Positions 47,437 to 57,548 of a stretch of DNA of 64,000 bases are shown here, in pieces; position 1 is the first letter of the stretch, and every line of letters starts with the position of its first letter. Source of the stretch: Chitinophagaceae bacterium (GTDB lineage Bacteria > Bacteroidota > Bacteroidia > Chitinophagales > Chitinophagaceae); contig CANBSH010000004.1 of NCBI GenBank assembly GCA_947372105.1, positions 1-64,000 on the forward strand, written 5' to 3'. The position numbers and the translations under genes are program-made. The notes beneath the pieces were generated by a model that was not told where the DNA came from, searched no databases, and worked only from the letters and a program-made list of their open reading frames with translations.

Positions 47437-48078
47437 ATGAAAAAGACATATCACATCTTTCTGGTTTTCACATTATTCATTTGTTTAAGTGCTTGCGCTC
47501 AAAATAAAACGAACTCAAAAAATAATAAAATAAATATGACCCATACCGAAACTATTACTTTAGGATCAGGTTGCTTTTGGTGCACCGAAGCTATTTTTCA
47601 ACGTTTACAAGGGGTTGTCAAAGTCACTAGTGGCTATAGTGGCGGTTTTGTAGACAATCCTACTTATGAGCAAGTTTGTGACAAAAACACAGGCCATGCC
47701 GAAGTTTGTCAAATTGTATATGATACGACCCAAATTAAATTAGATGATATATTAGCTGTATTTTGGAAAACACATGACCCCACCACATTAAACCAACAAG
47801 GAAATGATGTGGGGCCTCAATATCGTAGCGTCGTATTCTTCCACAATGAGCATCAAAAAGAATTGGCTCAACAATATGTTAAGGAGTTAAATGATTCAAA
47901 AGCCTGGGCGAACCCTGTTGTTACCACCGTAGAACCTTTTCAAAAGTTTTATGCTGCCGAAAACTACCACCAAAATTATTACAACGACAATAAAAACCAA
48001 GGTTATTGCCGTTACGTCATTGGTCCTAAATTGGAAAAATTTGAAAAAGTTTTCAAGGATAAATTAAAAAAGGACTAG
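47437..48078 (+). CDS. msrA: Peptide methionine (S)-S-oxide reductase, lipoprotein form
   Basis: 213 residues. An N-terminal lipoprotein signal (HIFLVFTLFICLSAC, Cys20) is followed by a short linker and a complete MsrA domain: catalytic GCFWC (SGCFWCTEAIFQ, about residue 47), TGHAEVCQIVYD and HDPTTLNQQGNDVGPQYRS. It repairs methionine-S-sulfoxide in proteins, here probably in the periplasm. Met34, just before THTETITLGSG, could serve as an internal start for a cytosolic form. No msrB is fused or adjacent. Confidence 0.93.
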   Translation: MKKTYHIFLVFTLFICLSACAQNKTNSKNNKINMTHTETITLGSGCFWCTEAIFQRLQGVVKVTSGYSGGFVDNPTYEQVCDKNTGHAEVCQIVYDTTQIKLDDILAVFWKTHDPTTLNQQGNDVGPQYRSVVFFHNEHQKELAQQYVKELNDSKAWANPVVTTVEPFQKFYAAENYHQNYYNDNKNQGYCRYVIGPKLEKFEKVFKDKLKKD

Positions 48079-48115
48079 GATTCATTTTATATTTAGCTAT
48101 CCAAAAAAGCTAATA

Positions 48116-49792
48116 ATGAAAAAGGTAGGCGCTTCTTTATTTTTATTATTCTTGACGCTATGCAGTATTAATGCAATCTGTCAACCTGTTTTCAATCATG
48201 ATGATACCCTGCGTGGAAGTTTAAATACTCAACGTGATTGGTTTGATATTCAACGATATGACATACATGTCACCCCTAATTATGCTCAAAAATCTATAAC
48301 AGGAATGGTGCAATGGACAGCCAAAGTAAAAAAGCCTGCACAAAATATTCAAATTGATTTACAACAACCCTTACAAATTGATAGTGTCATTTATAAAGGT
48401 ATTAATAACTCAAAACCTCAATCTCTTTCATTTACCAGAAATAACAATGTTGCCATTGTCAATTTCACAGCCCAGCTCAATTTACAATCTAATTTTAATT
48501 TGTTCATTTACTATCATGGGGTCCCAAGAGAAGCCATTCGTCCCCCTTGGGATGGTGGATGGATATGGAAAAAAGATGCCAATGGTAAACCCTGGATGTC
48601 TGTTGCATGTCAAGGTTTAGGTGCTTCTGTTTGGTATCCTTGTAAAGATCATCAATCTGACGAACCCGATTTAGGCGCAAGCTTGACTATGAATATCCCC
48701 GATACTTTAAATGCCATTTCAAATGGTAGAATGATTAAAAAAATAAATCAAGGTAATATTACCAGCTATACCTGGGAAGTAAAAAACCCGATTAACAATT
48801 ACAATATCATTCCCTACATTGGAGATTATGTAGGATGGAATGAAAAATACCCAGGTTTAAAAGGTGATTTAGATGTACATTATTGGATATTAAGAGAGGA
48901 CTCGTTAAAAGCACGTAAACAATTCACACAAGTTCCTAAAATGCTGAAAGCTTTTGAATATTGGATGGGGCCTTATCCTTTTTTTGAAGATGGCTATCAA
49001 TTAGTACAAAGCCCCCATTTAGGTATGGAACATCAATCTGCAGTGGCATATGGGAATAAATTTATGAATGGCTATTTAGGACGTGATTTATCGGGCACAG
49101 GATGGGGAGACAAATGGGATTTTATCATAGTGCATGAAAGTGGTCACGAATGGTTTGCCAATAATATTACCACTCAGGACATTGCTGATATGTGGGTACA
49201 TGAAGGATTTACAAATTATACCGAAACATTAATGACTGAATATTATTTTGGGGTAGAAGCCGGAAACGATTACAATTTTGGAATTCGTAAAAATATTCGC
49301 AACGACAGACCCGTTATCGGACACTATGGGGTGAATGAAGAAGGCAGTGGTGATATGTATTACAAAGGATCTAATATGATTCATACCATTAGACATTCTA
49401 TGAATAACGATAGCTTGTTTCGTCAAATAATAATTGGTTTGAATAAAACTTTTTATCACAAAACAGTGACCACGCAAGACATTGAAAATTACATTTCAAC
49501 TCAAGCTGGATTTAACTATAAAAAAATATACGACCAATATTTGCGCACTGCACAAATACCTGAATTAATTTTTGAATTTGACGCTAAAGAAAAAATATTG
49601 ACTTATCAATGGAAAAATTGCGAGGTTGGGTTTAACTTACCATTATCATTTACTTATAGAGATAAAAAATACAATCTATCTCCTATTGATTATATCCCTC
49701 AAAAGAAATTAATCACACAAGATAATTTTGATATAAAAGAGTTTACAAAATTAATTAACCGCTTATATTACGTAAAAGTGGTCACTGAATAA
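48116..49792 (+). CDS. M1 family metallopeptidase, exported
   Basis: 558 residues with a signal peptide (GASLFLLFLTLCSINAICQ). An N-terminal beta-sandwich is followed by the gluzincin domain with HESGHEWFANN (HExxH, about residues 341-345) and WVHEGFTNYTE (third zinc ligand Glu). The exopeptidase motif usually GxMEN is GMEHQ here, as in several small bacterial M1 members. It would trim amino acids from peptides outside the cytoplasm. It follows msrA by 37 bp in the same direction. Confidence 0.9.
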   Translation: MKKVGASLFLLFLTLCSINAICQPVFNHDDTLRGSLNTQRDWFDIQRYDIHVTPNYAQKSITGMVQWTAKVKKPAQNIQIDLQQPLQIDSVIYKGINNSKPQSLSFTRNNNVAIVNFTAQLNLQSNFNLFIYYHGVPREAIRPPWDGGWIWKKDANGKPWMSVACQGLGASVWYPCKDHQSDEPDLGASLTMNIPDTLNAISNGRMIKKINQGNITSYTWEVKNPINNYNIIPYIGDYVGWNEKYPGLKGDLDVHYWILREDSLKARKQFTQVPKMLKAFEYWMGPYPFFEDGYQLVQSPHLGMEHQSAVAYGNKFMNGYLGRDLSGTGWGDKWDFIIVHESGHEWFANNITTQDIADMWVHEGFTNYTETLMTEYYFGVEAGNDYNFGIRKNIRNDRPVIGHYGVNEEGSGDMYYKGSNMIHTIRHSMNNDSLFRQIIIGLNKTFYHKTVTTQDIENYISTQAGFNYKKIYDQYLRTAQIPELIFEFDAKEKILTYQWKNCEVGFNLPLSFTYRDKKYNLSPIDYIPQKKLITQDNFDIKEFTKLINRLYYVKVVTE

Positions 49793-49872
49793 AACGACAA
49801 AAAAAATATAAATTTATAGATACCTAAGTGGATCAATCATTAGAGATGTTGATCTTTATAAAATAATAACCT

Positions 49873-50595
49873 CTATAAACTAGGATTCACTCTTCCTAAA
49901 CTATATAAACGTCTCTGCCAATAAGGATCGGTTAAATCTCCAATAGTAACCCCTTGGCTAGTGGAAGCATGTGCAAATTTATTATTCGCAATATAAATAC
50001 CTACATGGGAGATGCGTCGACGTCCTTCTGTTTTAAAAAATATCAAATCACCTTCCTTTAAATCATTCCATTCAATTTTAAAACTCTGTTCATATTGTTC
50101 TGCTGCAGTTCGTTTTAAATTGACTTTAAATATATCTTTCATCACATCCAAAGTAAAATAGGAACAATCCACGCCATTTTTTGAATTACCACCCAAAACA
50201 TAAGGAGTGCCCCACCATTCATCTATCTTTTGTAATAAAGGGATATTTTTAATTTCTTCCACCGCAATATCCATTTTAATGGAATATTTTAATTGCAACC
50301 AATTGGCTTTTTCTACCTCAGACAAATTGCTCGGCATCATTTCATAATTCTTACTCACTGGAGCTGGCTTTTCAGTTTCCACTGCATCTGATGCATTATT
50401 GATCATGATTTTACCAGGTGTCACGGAAATGTCTTCTAAAAATTCCATTTTACGAGGTGCTTTAGGACTGGTTACATTTACCTTACCACTATTAGAAGTC
50501 TTAGGTAATGAAATGGATTTTAAGGCACTACAACTGCTTAATAAAGCAATCATACTGCAGGCTCCTAAAAAATGTTTACCTAATTCTATTTTCAT
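49873..50595 (-). CDS. NlpC/P60 (C40) peptidoglycan hydrolase lipoprotein
   Basis: 240 residues. Signal with lipobox (ALLSSC, Cys22); a low-complexity linker; the NlpC/P60 domain at about 115-235. The catalytic Cys is in GGNSKNGVDCSYFTL, the His in RRISHVGIYIANN, and the third polar residue is in NKFAHASTSQGV. Such enzymes cleave D-Glu-meso-DAP bonds in peptidoglycan. It is divergent from dnaE and convergent with the M1 peptidase. Confidence 0.92.
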   Translation of the reverse strand: MKIELGKHFLGACSMIALLSSCSALKSISLPKTSNSGKVNVTSPKAPRKMEFLEDISVTPGKIMINNASDAVETEKPAPVSKNYEMMPSNLSEVEKANWLQLKYSIKMDIAVEEIKNIPLLQKIDEWWGTPYVLGGNSKNGVDCSYFTLDVMKDIFKVNLKRTAAEQYEQSFKIEWNDLKEGDLIFFKTEGRRRISHVGIYIANNKFAHASTSQGVTIGDLTDPYWQRRLYSLGRVNPSL

Positions 50596-50727
50596 AGATA
50601 GGCAAGATACTGTAAGTCCTTGTAAATTGACCTATTTTAAGCTATTTTAACTGTTTTTTTGTGGAAAATTAAGCCTTCTAAAACCCCCGTTTTTTACGAT
50701 ATTTGTACACTTAGTCCCTATTCCTAC

Positions 50728-53700
50728 ATGCCAAAGTTTTCACATTTACACGTTCATACGCAATATTCATTATTAGATGGTGCCGCTTCCATTGAAGGCT
50801 TATATGATAAAGCCATTAAAGATGATATGCCCGCATTGGCCATTACCGATCATGGTAATATGTTTGGCGCTTTTAAATTTGTAAGTCAGGCATGGAAAAA
50901 AACCAAAGTAGTTGGAAAAGATGCGAAAGGAAATGATATTCTAGCTCCTATTGTAAAACCCATTGTAGGTTGTGAATTTTATGTCGTAAAAGACAGACAT
51001 ATTAAAACTTTTACAAAGGAAGCGAAAGACGATAGATACCATCAGGTGTTACTTGCTAAAAATGCAATTGGATATCAAAATTTAATCAAACTAACTTCCT
51101 TAGGATATATTGAAGGAATGTATAGCAAGTATCCCCGTATTGATAAAGAACTAATTGAAAAATACCACGAAGGACTTATTGCGACCACATGTTGTATTGG
51201 TGCTTATGTTCCTCAAACCATTTTAAAAAAAGACGAAGCCGAAGCAGAAAAAGAATTTAAATGGTGGTTGAATATGTTTGGTGAAGATTATTACATCGAA
51301 ATTCAAAGACATCAAATCCCAGAGCAAGAAATTATCAATCAAAGATTACTTCAATTTGCCAAAAAATACAAAGTGCCTGTCATTGCAACCAACGATAGTC
51401 ATTATGTAAATGAAGATGACGCCAATGCCCATGATATTTTGCTATGTATCAATACCGGAGAAAAACAATCCACTCCAGGGTTTGATGATTTCGTTAATGA
51501 TGAAATTCAAGTAAAAAACAGACGATTCAAATTTCCTAATAACGAATTTTATTTTAAAACAACCGATCAAATGAGTCAACTGTTTCAGGACATTCCTGAA
51601 TCTATTGATAACACAAATGCGATTGTAGATAAAGTAGATATCTTAAATTTAAAAAAAGATATTTTATTGCCCGCCTTCCCTATTCCTAAAGCATTCCAAA
51701 TACATAAGGATGCCAATATGAATCAATGGGAATTTTTAAAACATATCACTTTAGAAGGTGCCCATAAAAGATATCCTGAAATCACCACCGAAATACAAGA
51801 GCGTATTGATTTTGAATTATTCACCATCAGAACCATGGGTTTTGCAGGTTATTTCTTGATTGTAAGTGACTTTATTAAAGCAGGTCGTGAAATGGGCGTT
51901 TTTGTGGGGCCAGGTCGTGGTTCGGCAGCAGGGAGTGTGGTTGCCTATTGTATTGGGATTACGAATATTGATCCTATCAAATATCAATTACTATTTGAAC
52001 GTTTCTTAAATCCGGATCGTAAGAGTATGCCGGATATTGATACGGACTTTGATGATGAAGGCCGTCAAAAAGTAATCGATTATGTAGTTGATAAATATGG
52101 CAAGGAACAGGTAGCACAAATTGTTACCTATGGTACGATGGCTGCTAAAATGAGTATCAAAGATGTAGCTCGTGTAATGGACTTACCTTTATCTGAAAGT
52201 AACTTACTAGCTAAATTAGTTCCAGATAAACCTGGTACCGAATTAAGAAGAGTCTTACACGCTCCTATTACGGCGAAAGAAGGTGAAAAATCATTAGCCG
52301 AAAAAGAGGGTTACCAACCTGAAGATATTGACAACGTTAAAAAAATTAGAGAGATTTATAAAGGAAACGATTTACGTGCTGCAGTATTACATGAAGCCGA
52401 AAGATTAGAAGGATCGGTTCGAAATACAGGAATTCATGCGGCAGGTATTATCATTGCACCAAGTGACTTAACCGAAATCATGCCGGTAGCAACTGCAAAA
52501 GATTCTAATTTATGGGTGACTCAAATTGAAGGAAGTGTGATTGAAGAAGCAGGTGTTATTAAAATGGACTTTTTGGGCTTAAAAACCTTATCTATTTTAA
52601 AAACTGCCTTAGAATTAATTAAACAAAATCATGGAGTCACCATCGATCTGGATTTAATATCCTTGGAGGATGAAAAAACATTTTATTTATATCAACGCGG
52701 TGAAACCAATGCCACTTTCCAATTTGAAAGTGTGGGAATGCAAAAACATTTACGCGATTTAAAACCAGATAAATTTGCCGATCTCATTGCCATGAACGCC
52801 TTGTATCGTCCAGGCCCTATGGCATATATCCCAAATTTTATTGATCGTAAACACGGCAAGGAAACCATACAGTATGATTTACCTGTGATGGAAGAAATTT
52901 TAGCAGATACTTATGGCATTACAGTATATCAGGAACAGGTCATGTTATTAAGTCAAAAGATTGCAAGCTTTACTAAAGGAGATGCGGATGTACTTCGTAA
53001 AGCCATGGGTAAAAAGCAAAAATCGGTGCTGGATAAAATGAAAGCGCAGTTTATTGCTGGTGCAGTAAAAAATGGGCATCCCGAAAATATATTAGAAAAA
53101 GTATGGACAGACTGGGAAGCTTTTGCACAATACGCATTTAATAAATCGCACTCTACTTGTTATGCTTATCTAGCCTATCAAACGGCTTATTTAAAAGCAC
53201 ATTATCCTGGAGAATACATGTCTGCAGTATTAAATCATGCGGGCAGTATTGAAAAGATTACCTTCTTTATGGAGGAATGCAAGCGAATGGGCATTAAAGT
53301 ATTGGGGCCCGACATTAATGAATCATTGAATGGTTTTTCGGTGAATAAAAAAGGAGAAATTCGTTTTGGATTAGGTGGATTAAAGGGTGTGGGTGAAGCT
53401 GCCATTGAAATGATTATTACCGAAAGAAATAAAGCGGGCCATTTTAATGATATGGTAGACTTTATAAAAAGAGTACTATCAAGAGCAGTGAATAAAAAAT
53501 CATTAGAAAGTTTAGCCTACTCTGGTACTTTTGATTGCTTCCCTGAATATCATCGTGCACAATATTTTTATGTCCCTGAGGGCGATCGTACGAATGGCTT
53601 AGAAAAACTAATTAACTACGCACAGGCCTTACAAAATATCAATGTGGGCACCAGCAATACTTTATTTGGTGATTTACCTTCGGCCATGCAAGTTCCTGTT

Positions 53701-54402
53701 CCTAAAATAAATGTTTGCGAGGAATGGACTTTGACCGAAAAATTAGATCACGAAAAAGATATCACAGGGATGTTTATGAGTGGGCATCCTTTGGATCATT
53801 TTAGTTTTGAAATGAAACATTATTTGTTTAGCCCTATCAATGATTTTAATGAAGTCAAAGATCATTTGAGTGCTCAACCACAACAATTAGGTCGCAATTT
53901 TAAGTTGGCAGGATTGGTTACAGAAGTGCAACATAGAATGACTAAAACGGGAAAAAACTTTGGTTCCTTTATCATTGAAGATTTTACAGGGAAAACCGAC
54001 TTTATTTTATGGAGTGAGGATTATATTAAATTTCAGAACTATTTGGAAGTAGGTCAGAAAATATTTCTCACTGGTGCTTTTAGAAATAGATACAATCAAC
54101 CCAATGCTTTTGAATTCAAAATTCAAAGCATGTCCTTATTGGAAGTGGTGAAACAAAATCAAACAAGATCCATTGAACTCAGCATGCACCCCTCCCATCT
54201 CAACCCTGAAATGATTGCTTTCATTGAAAAAAATGTAAAACAAAACCCAGGGAAAGCCTCATTAAAATTCAATTTTATTGAACCCAGAGAGCAAATGGTA
54301 GCGAGTTTATTGACTTATGAACGTGGATTCCAGATTAATGATGATATGATACTTTTTTTAGATAACCACCCAGATGTTCAAGTTCAGGTCAATCTTTTGT
54401 AA
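50728..54402 (+). CDS. dnaE: DNA polymerase III alpha subunit
   Basis: 1224 residues from the ATG at 50728; a GTG at 50659 would add a 23-residue unrelated leader. The N-terminal PHP domain begins MPKFSHLHVHTQYSLLDGAA. The polymerase palm holds VGPGRGSAAGSVVAY and the catalytic PDIDTDFDDEGRQ; the tail has an OB fold (FKLAGLVTEVQHRMTKTGKN). It is the replicative polymerase. The sequence is continuous with no intein or split. It is followed by trxA, with 137 bp between. Confidence 0.96.
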   Translation: MPKFSHLHVHTQYSLLDGAASIEGLYDKAIKDDMPALAITDHGNMFGAFKFVSQAWKKTKVVGKDAKGNDILAPIVKPIVGCEFYVVKDRHIKTFTKEAKDDRYHQVLLAKNAIGYQNLIKLTSLGYIEGMYSKYPRIDKELIEKYHEGLIATTCCIGAYVPQTILKKDEAEAEKEFKWWLNMFGEDYYIEIQRHQIPEQEIINQRLLQFAKKYKVPVIATNDSHYVNEDDANAHDILLCINTGEKQSTPGFDDFVNDEIQVKNRRFKFPNNEFYFKTTDQMSQLFQDIPESIDNTNAIVDKVDILNLKKDILLPAFPIPKAFQIHKDANMNQWEFLKHITLEGAHKRYPEITTEIQERIDFELFTIRTMGFAGYFLIVSDFIKAGREMGVFVGPGRGSAAGSVVAYCIGITNIDPIKYQLLFERFLNPDRKSMPDIDTDFDDEGRQKVIDYVVDKYGKEQVAQIVTYGTMAAKMSIKDVARVMDLPLSESNLLAKLVPDKPGTELRRVLHAPITAKEGEKSLAEKEGYQPEDIDNVKKIREIYKGNDLRAAVLHEAERLEGSVRNTGIHAAGIIIAPSDLTEIMPVATAKDSNLWVTQIEGSVIEEAGVIKMDFLGLKTLSILKTALELIKQNHGVTIDLDLISLEDEKTFYLYQRGETNATFQFESVGMQKHLRDLKPDKFADLIAMNALYRPGPMAYIPNFIDRKHGKETIQYDLPVMEEILADTYGITVYQEQVMLLSQKIASFTKGDADVLRKAMGKKQKSVLDKMKAQFIAGAVKNGHPENILEKVWTDWEAFAQYAFNKSHSTCYAYLAYQTAYLKAHYPGEYMSAVLNHAGSIEKITFFMEECKRMGIKVLGPDINESLNGFSVNKKGEIRFGLGGLKGVGEAAIEMIITERNKAGHFNDMVDFIKRVLSRAVNKKSLESLAYSGTFDCFPEYHRAQYFYVPEGDRTNGLEKLINYAQALQNINVGTSNTLFGDLPSAMQVPVPKINVCEEWTLTEKLDHEKDITGMFMSGHPLDHFSFEMKHYLFSPINDFNEVKDHLSAQPQQLGRNFKLAGLVTEVQHRMTKTGKNFGSFIIEDFTGKTDFILWSEDYIKFQNYLEVGQKIFLTGAFRNRYNQPNAFEFKIQSMSLLEVVKQNQTRSIELSMHPSHLNPEMIAFIEKNVKQNPGKASLKFNFIEPREQMVASLLTYERGFQINDDMILFLDNHPDVQVQVNLL

Positions 54403-54405
54403 GAC

Positions 54406-54549
54406 ATGACTGCATGGCTGAAAATTTGTCCCCAACAGCTAGCACATTTAGTGGAAAAGTCAAAAGGGCAGTTATTAAATATTGGAACTATTTTTGGAGT
54501 AATAAGAACAAGAACTATAAAATTTAAAAATATACAATTATGGCATTAG
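54406..54549 (+). CDS. Possible 47-codon ORF between dnaE and trxA
   Basis: An open frame begins ATG at 54406, 3 bp after the dnaE stop, and reads MTAWLKICPQQLAHLVEKSK onward, ending in TAG after overlapping the first bases of trxA. The start is amphipathic helix-like, the later part basic. No ribosome-binding site and no homologue known to me; it could equally be chance or a degraded remnant. Confidence 0.2.
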   Translation: MTAWLKICPQQLAHLVEKSKGQLLNIGTIFGVIRTRTIKFKNIQLWH

Positions 54550-54857
54550 AATTTACAGATGCGAATTTTCAGAAAGAAGTAATGGAAAGTCCAAAATTAA
54601 CAGTGATTGATTTTTGGGCAGAATGGTGTGGACCTTGTCGTGCTATTGGACCCGTTATTGAAGAATTAGCAAAAGACTATGAAGGAAAAGTAAACATTGG
54701 AAAAGTAAATGTGGATGTGAATCCTAATTTAAGTATGAACTTTGGTATTACTTCTATCCCTGCTATTTTATTTGTAAAAGGCGGGCAAGTAGTAGACAAA
54801 CAAATTGGCGCAGTTCCTAAAGCAGTATTGGATAAAAAAATTCAATCTCATTTATAG
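54540..54857 (+). CDS. trxA: Thioredoxin
   Basis: 105 residues, a single classical thioredoxin fold: VIDFWAEWCGPCRAIGPVIEEL with the WCGPC active site (about 29-33) and the cis-proline in GITSIPAILFVKGG (about 73-77). It is the cytoplasmic disulfide reductant recycled by TrxB (35.5 kb). It follows dnaE in the same direction and ends in a strong terminator. Confidence 0.97.
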   Translation: MALEFTDANFQKEVMESPKLTVIDFWAEWCGPCRAIGPVIEELAKDYEGKVNIGKVNVDVNPNLSMNFGITSIPAILFVKGGQVVDKQIGAVPKAVLDKKIQSHL

Positions 54858-54941
54858 ATCTTATTCCTACTAAAAAAAGGAGCTTCTACTTAAAGTTTAG
54901 CTTGAAAATAATCATCTAAATAAGTATCAGAGATATTCAAG

Positions 54942-54974
54942 ACCTTCTCTCCATCAGTGGAGAGGAGGTTTTTT
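54942..54974 (+). terminator. Intrinsic terminator downstream of trxA
   Basis: ACCTTCTCTCCA (54942-54953) pairs with TGGAGAGGAGGT (54958-54969) through 12 pairs including one G-T, loop TCAG, then six T. It lies about 85 bp after trxA. Confidence 0.85.
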
Positions 54975-55032
54975 GCTTTATACAGTCTTAATTCAACCAT
55001 TTTTATTTATCTTTCTGCAATAAATTAAACCT

Positions 55033-56295
55033 ATGGAAAGATTTCAAGGAATTATTGGCATAATTGTCATTTTAATGATTGCTTATTTATTCTCCAATAA
55101 TAAATCCAAAATCAATCATCGATTGGTGATGAGTGGATTGTTATTACAATTAACCATTGGTTTTTTAATATTAAAAATCCCCGCAATTACTAGTTTTTTC
55201 CAATTATTAGGAAAAGGCATGGGTAAAATTGAACAGTTCGCTCGTCAAGGAGCAGCGTTTGTATATGGCGGTATTGCCACAACCACACCCGCAGGCGTGA
55301 CCGATTTCACCAATGGCGGTTTTGTATTTGCTTTTAATGTGACTGCTACTATTATATTAGTTTGCGTAATTGTTGCCTTATTTTATCATTTTGGTATCAT
55401 GCAAAGAATTATTTCGGTGATTGCTAAAGCCATGAATTTTATTATGCGCGTGAGTGGTGCTGAAGCTTTAAGTAATGTCGCGAGTGCTTTTGTAGGACAA
55501 GTGGAAGCGCAAGTAATGATTCGCCCCTATTTAGCCACGATGACTAAAAGTGAAATTTTAGCAAGTATGAGTGGAAGTTTAGCATGTATTGCGGGTGGTA
55601 TATTAATTGTATACGCAAACATGGGTGCACAAGCGGGAATGGATCTTGCTCCTAAATTAATTACAGCAAGTTTAATGGCAGCCCCTGGCGCCCTAGTCAT
55701 TGCTAAAATTATATTTCCTGAAACAGAAGTGTCTCAAACCATGGGTCAAGTGAAATTAGAAGTAAAAAGTCAATACAGTAATACAATAGATGCCATCACA
55801 CATGGTGCTGGAGATGGATTTAAAATTGCCATGAATGTGATTGCCATGTTAATTGGTTTCATCGCTTTAATTTCATTGATTGATTGGAGCTTATTGAAAA
55901 TTGGACATATTTTTAATGCCGATTTAAATTTGAGCTTGAATTTTATATTTGGAAAATTATTTTATCCTATGGCATGGGCTATGGGCATTCCTGGTGCTGA
56001 TATTCAAAATGCAGCAACGCTATTAGGACAAAAATTAACCATCAACGAATTTGTTGCTTTTAAAAGTTTAACAAGTAAAGTAGTTCCTATTGTGACCGAA
56101 AAGGGATTGCTAATAGTAAGTATTGCTATTTGTGGATTCGCGAATTTTAGCAGTGTGGGAATGTTGATTGGTGGTATTGGAGAACTAGCACCTTCCCGTC
56201 GTAAGGATTTAGCCGAATTAGGTCTCAAGGCGCTTTTATGTGGCACTTTAGCCTCTTATTTATCTGCAAGTATTGCAGGTATATTAGTGGGATAA
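55033..56295 (+). CDS. Concentrative nucleoside transporter (NupC/CNT family)
   Basis: 420 residues with about 10 membrane helices. CNT features: an N-terminal three-helix section (FQGIIGIIVILMIAYLFSNN), then GAAFVYGGI, VSGAEALSNVASAFVGQVEAQVMIRP and later FANFSSVGMLIGGIGELAPSRR. It would import nucleosides with H+ or Na+ across the inner membrane and could feed the pyrimidine salvage supported by pyrR here. No adjacent nucleoside enzyme. A promoter-like TATCTTTC lies about 20 bp upstream. Confidence 0.92.
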   Translation: MERFQGIIGIIVILMIAYLFSNNKSKINHRLVMSGLLLQLTIGFLILKIPAITSFFQLLGKGMGKIEQFARQGAAFVYGGIATTTPAGVTDFTNGGFVFAFNVTATIILVCVIVALFYHFGIMQRIISVIAKAMNFIMRVSGAEALSNVASAFVGQVEAQVMIRPYLATMTKSEILASMSGSLACIAGGILIVYANMGAQAGMDLAPKLITASLMAAPGALVIAKIIFPETEVSQTMGQVKLEVKSQYSNTIDAITHGAGDGFKIAMNVIAMLIGFIALISLIDWSLLKIGHIFNADLNLSLNFIFGKLFYPMAWAMGIPGADIQNAATLLGQKLTINEFVAFKSLTSKVVPIVTEKGLLIVSIAICGFANFSSVGMLIGGIGELAPSRRKDLAELGLKALLCGTLASYLSASIAGILVG

Positions 56296-56356
56296 AAGAA
56301 CACCTATTATGATTTTTATTAGCTGATTTCATGTTCCATTTTCTGCATTTAATGCC

Positions 56357-56364
56357 TAACTTTG
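56357..56364 (+). promoter_or_regulatory. -7 promoter element of mqnE
   Basis: TAACTTTG, a perfect TAnnTTTG, ends 20 nt before the mqnE ATG, giving a predicted leader of about 15 nt. Confidence 0.45.
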
Positions 56365-56384
56365 TGGGCATAAAGTAGACGTAT

Positions 56385-57542
56385 ATGAATAAGGGGAATA
56401 TTAAAGTGGTTATAGCAGCTGAAAGCAATCCAACACTACAACAAATAGGTGAAAAAATAATTAATAATCAACGCATCTCTTTTGATGAAGGTGTTTATTT
56501 ATTTGAAAATGCAAGTCTCCCTTTTGTAGGAGCATTAGCAAATTGGAAAAGAGAATCTTTACATGGTGACGCCACTTATTTCAACAAAAATTTTCATATT
56601 GAACCTACCAATGTATGTGTGTTCTCTTGTAAGTTTTGTTCCTATTCCAAATTATATGCACACAAGGAAGAAGGATGGGAATTGACTATTGATCAAATGT
56701 TGGATATTGTAAAATCATACGATGGCAAACCAGTCACTGAAGTTCATATTGTAGGAGGTGTTCATCCTAAATTAACGCTTGAATTTTTCTTAGAACTCAT
56801 GCGTGCTATTAAAGCACATCGTCCCGAATTGCACATTAAAGCCTTTACACCAGTGGAATTAGATTACATGTTCCGTAAAGCAAAAGTTTCGGTAGAAGAA
56901 GGAATGAGATTAGCACATGAAGCAGGTTTAGATTCTCTTCCAGGTGGAGGTGCCGAAATATTTCATCCAGAAATTAGAACCGTGATTTGTAATGATAAAG
57001 CAACTGCTGACGAATGGTTACATATACACAAAACAGCACATCAATTAGGCATGCATAGTAATGCCACCCTTTTATACGGACATATCGAAAAAGTATGGCA
57101 TCGAATTGATCATATGGAAAGATTACGTCAATTACAAGATGAAACCAAAGGTTTCAACACTTTCATTCCATTGAAATTTAGAAACAAGGACAATGACATG
57201 CATGATGTTCCTGAATCTACCCTATTGAATGATTTAAAAATGTATTCCATCTCTCGATTGTACTTGGATAATTTTCCTCATGTTAAAGCTTATTGGCCCA
57301 TGTTAGGTCGAGAAACCGCACAATTGACTTTAAGTTATGGTGTAAATGATATTGACGGAACGATTGATGATACCACTAAAATTTATTCTATGGCAGGTAG
57401 CGAAGAACAAACACCTGCAATGAGTACTCAGGAATTAGTGAGATTAATTCAACAAGCTAAACGTAAACCTATCGAAAGAGGAACTTTGTATAATGTGATA
57501 CAGGATTATTCTAATTACGAATTTGCAGAAAACGAAGCTTAA
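56385..57542 (+). CDS. mqnE: Aminofutalosine synthase
   Basis: 385 residues of a radical SAM enzyme: the cluster motif CVFSCKFCSY (CxxxCxxC, about residues 82-89) preceded by NFHIEPTNV, then VGGVHPKLTLEFFLELM and LPGGGAEIFHPEIR. MqnE joins the radical-activated adenosyl group to the product of chorismate dehydratase, an early step in the futalosine route to menaquinone. The close relative MqnC differs in the regions after the cluster; the call rests on the overall pattern. It is convergent with sdaA, with 6 bp between stops. Confidence 0.9.
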   Translation: MNKGNIKVVIAAESNPTLQQIGEKIINNQRISFDEGVYLFENASLPFVGALANWKRESLHGDATYFNKNFHIEPTNVCVFSCKFCSYSKLYAHKEEGWELTIDQMLDIVKSYDGKPVTEVHIVGGVHPKLTLEFFLELMRAIKAHRPELHIKAFTPVELDYMFRKAKVSVEEGMRLAHEAGLDSLPGGGAEIFHPEIRTVICNDKATADEWLHIHKTAHQLGMHSNATLLYGHIEKVWHRIDHMERLRQLQDETKGFNTFIPLKFRNKDNDMHDVPESTLLNDLKMYSISRLYLDNFPHVKAYWPMLGRETAQLTLSYGVNDIDGTIDDTTKIYSMAGSEEQTPAMSTQELVRLIQQAKRKPIERGTLYNVIQDYSNYEFAENEA

Positions 57543-57548
57543 TTCCCA

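Noticed and set aside
50728-54402. Intein or split gene in dnaE
   Set aside because: The reading frame is continuous from the PHP domain to the OB fold with expected length.
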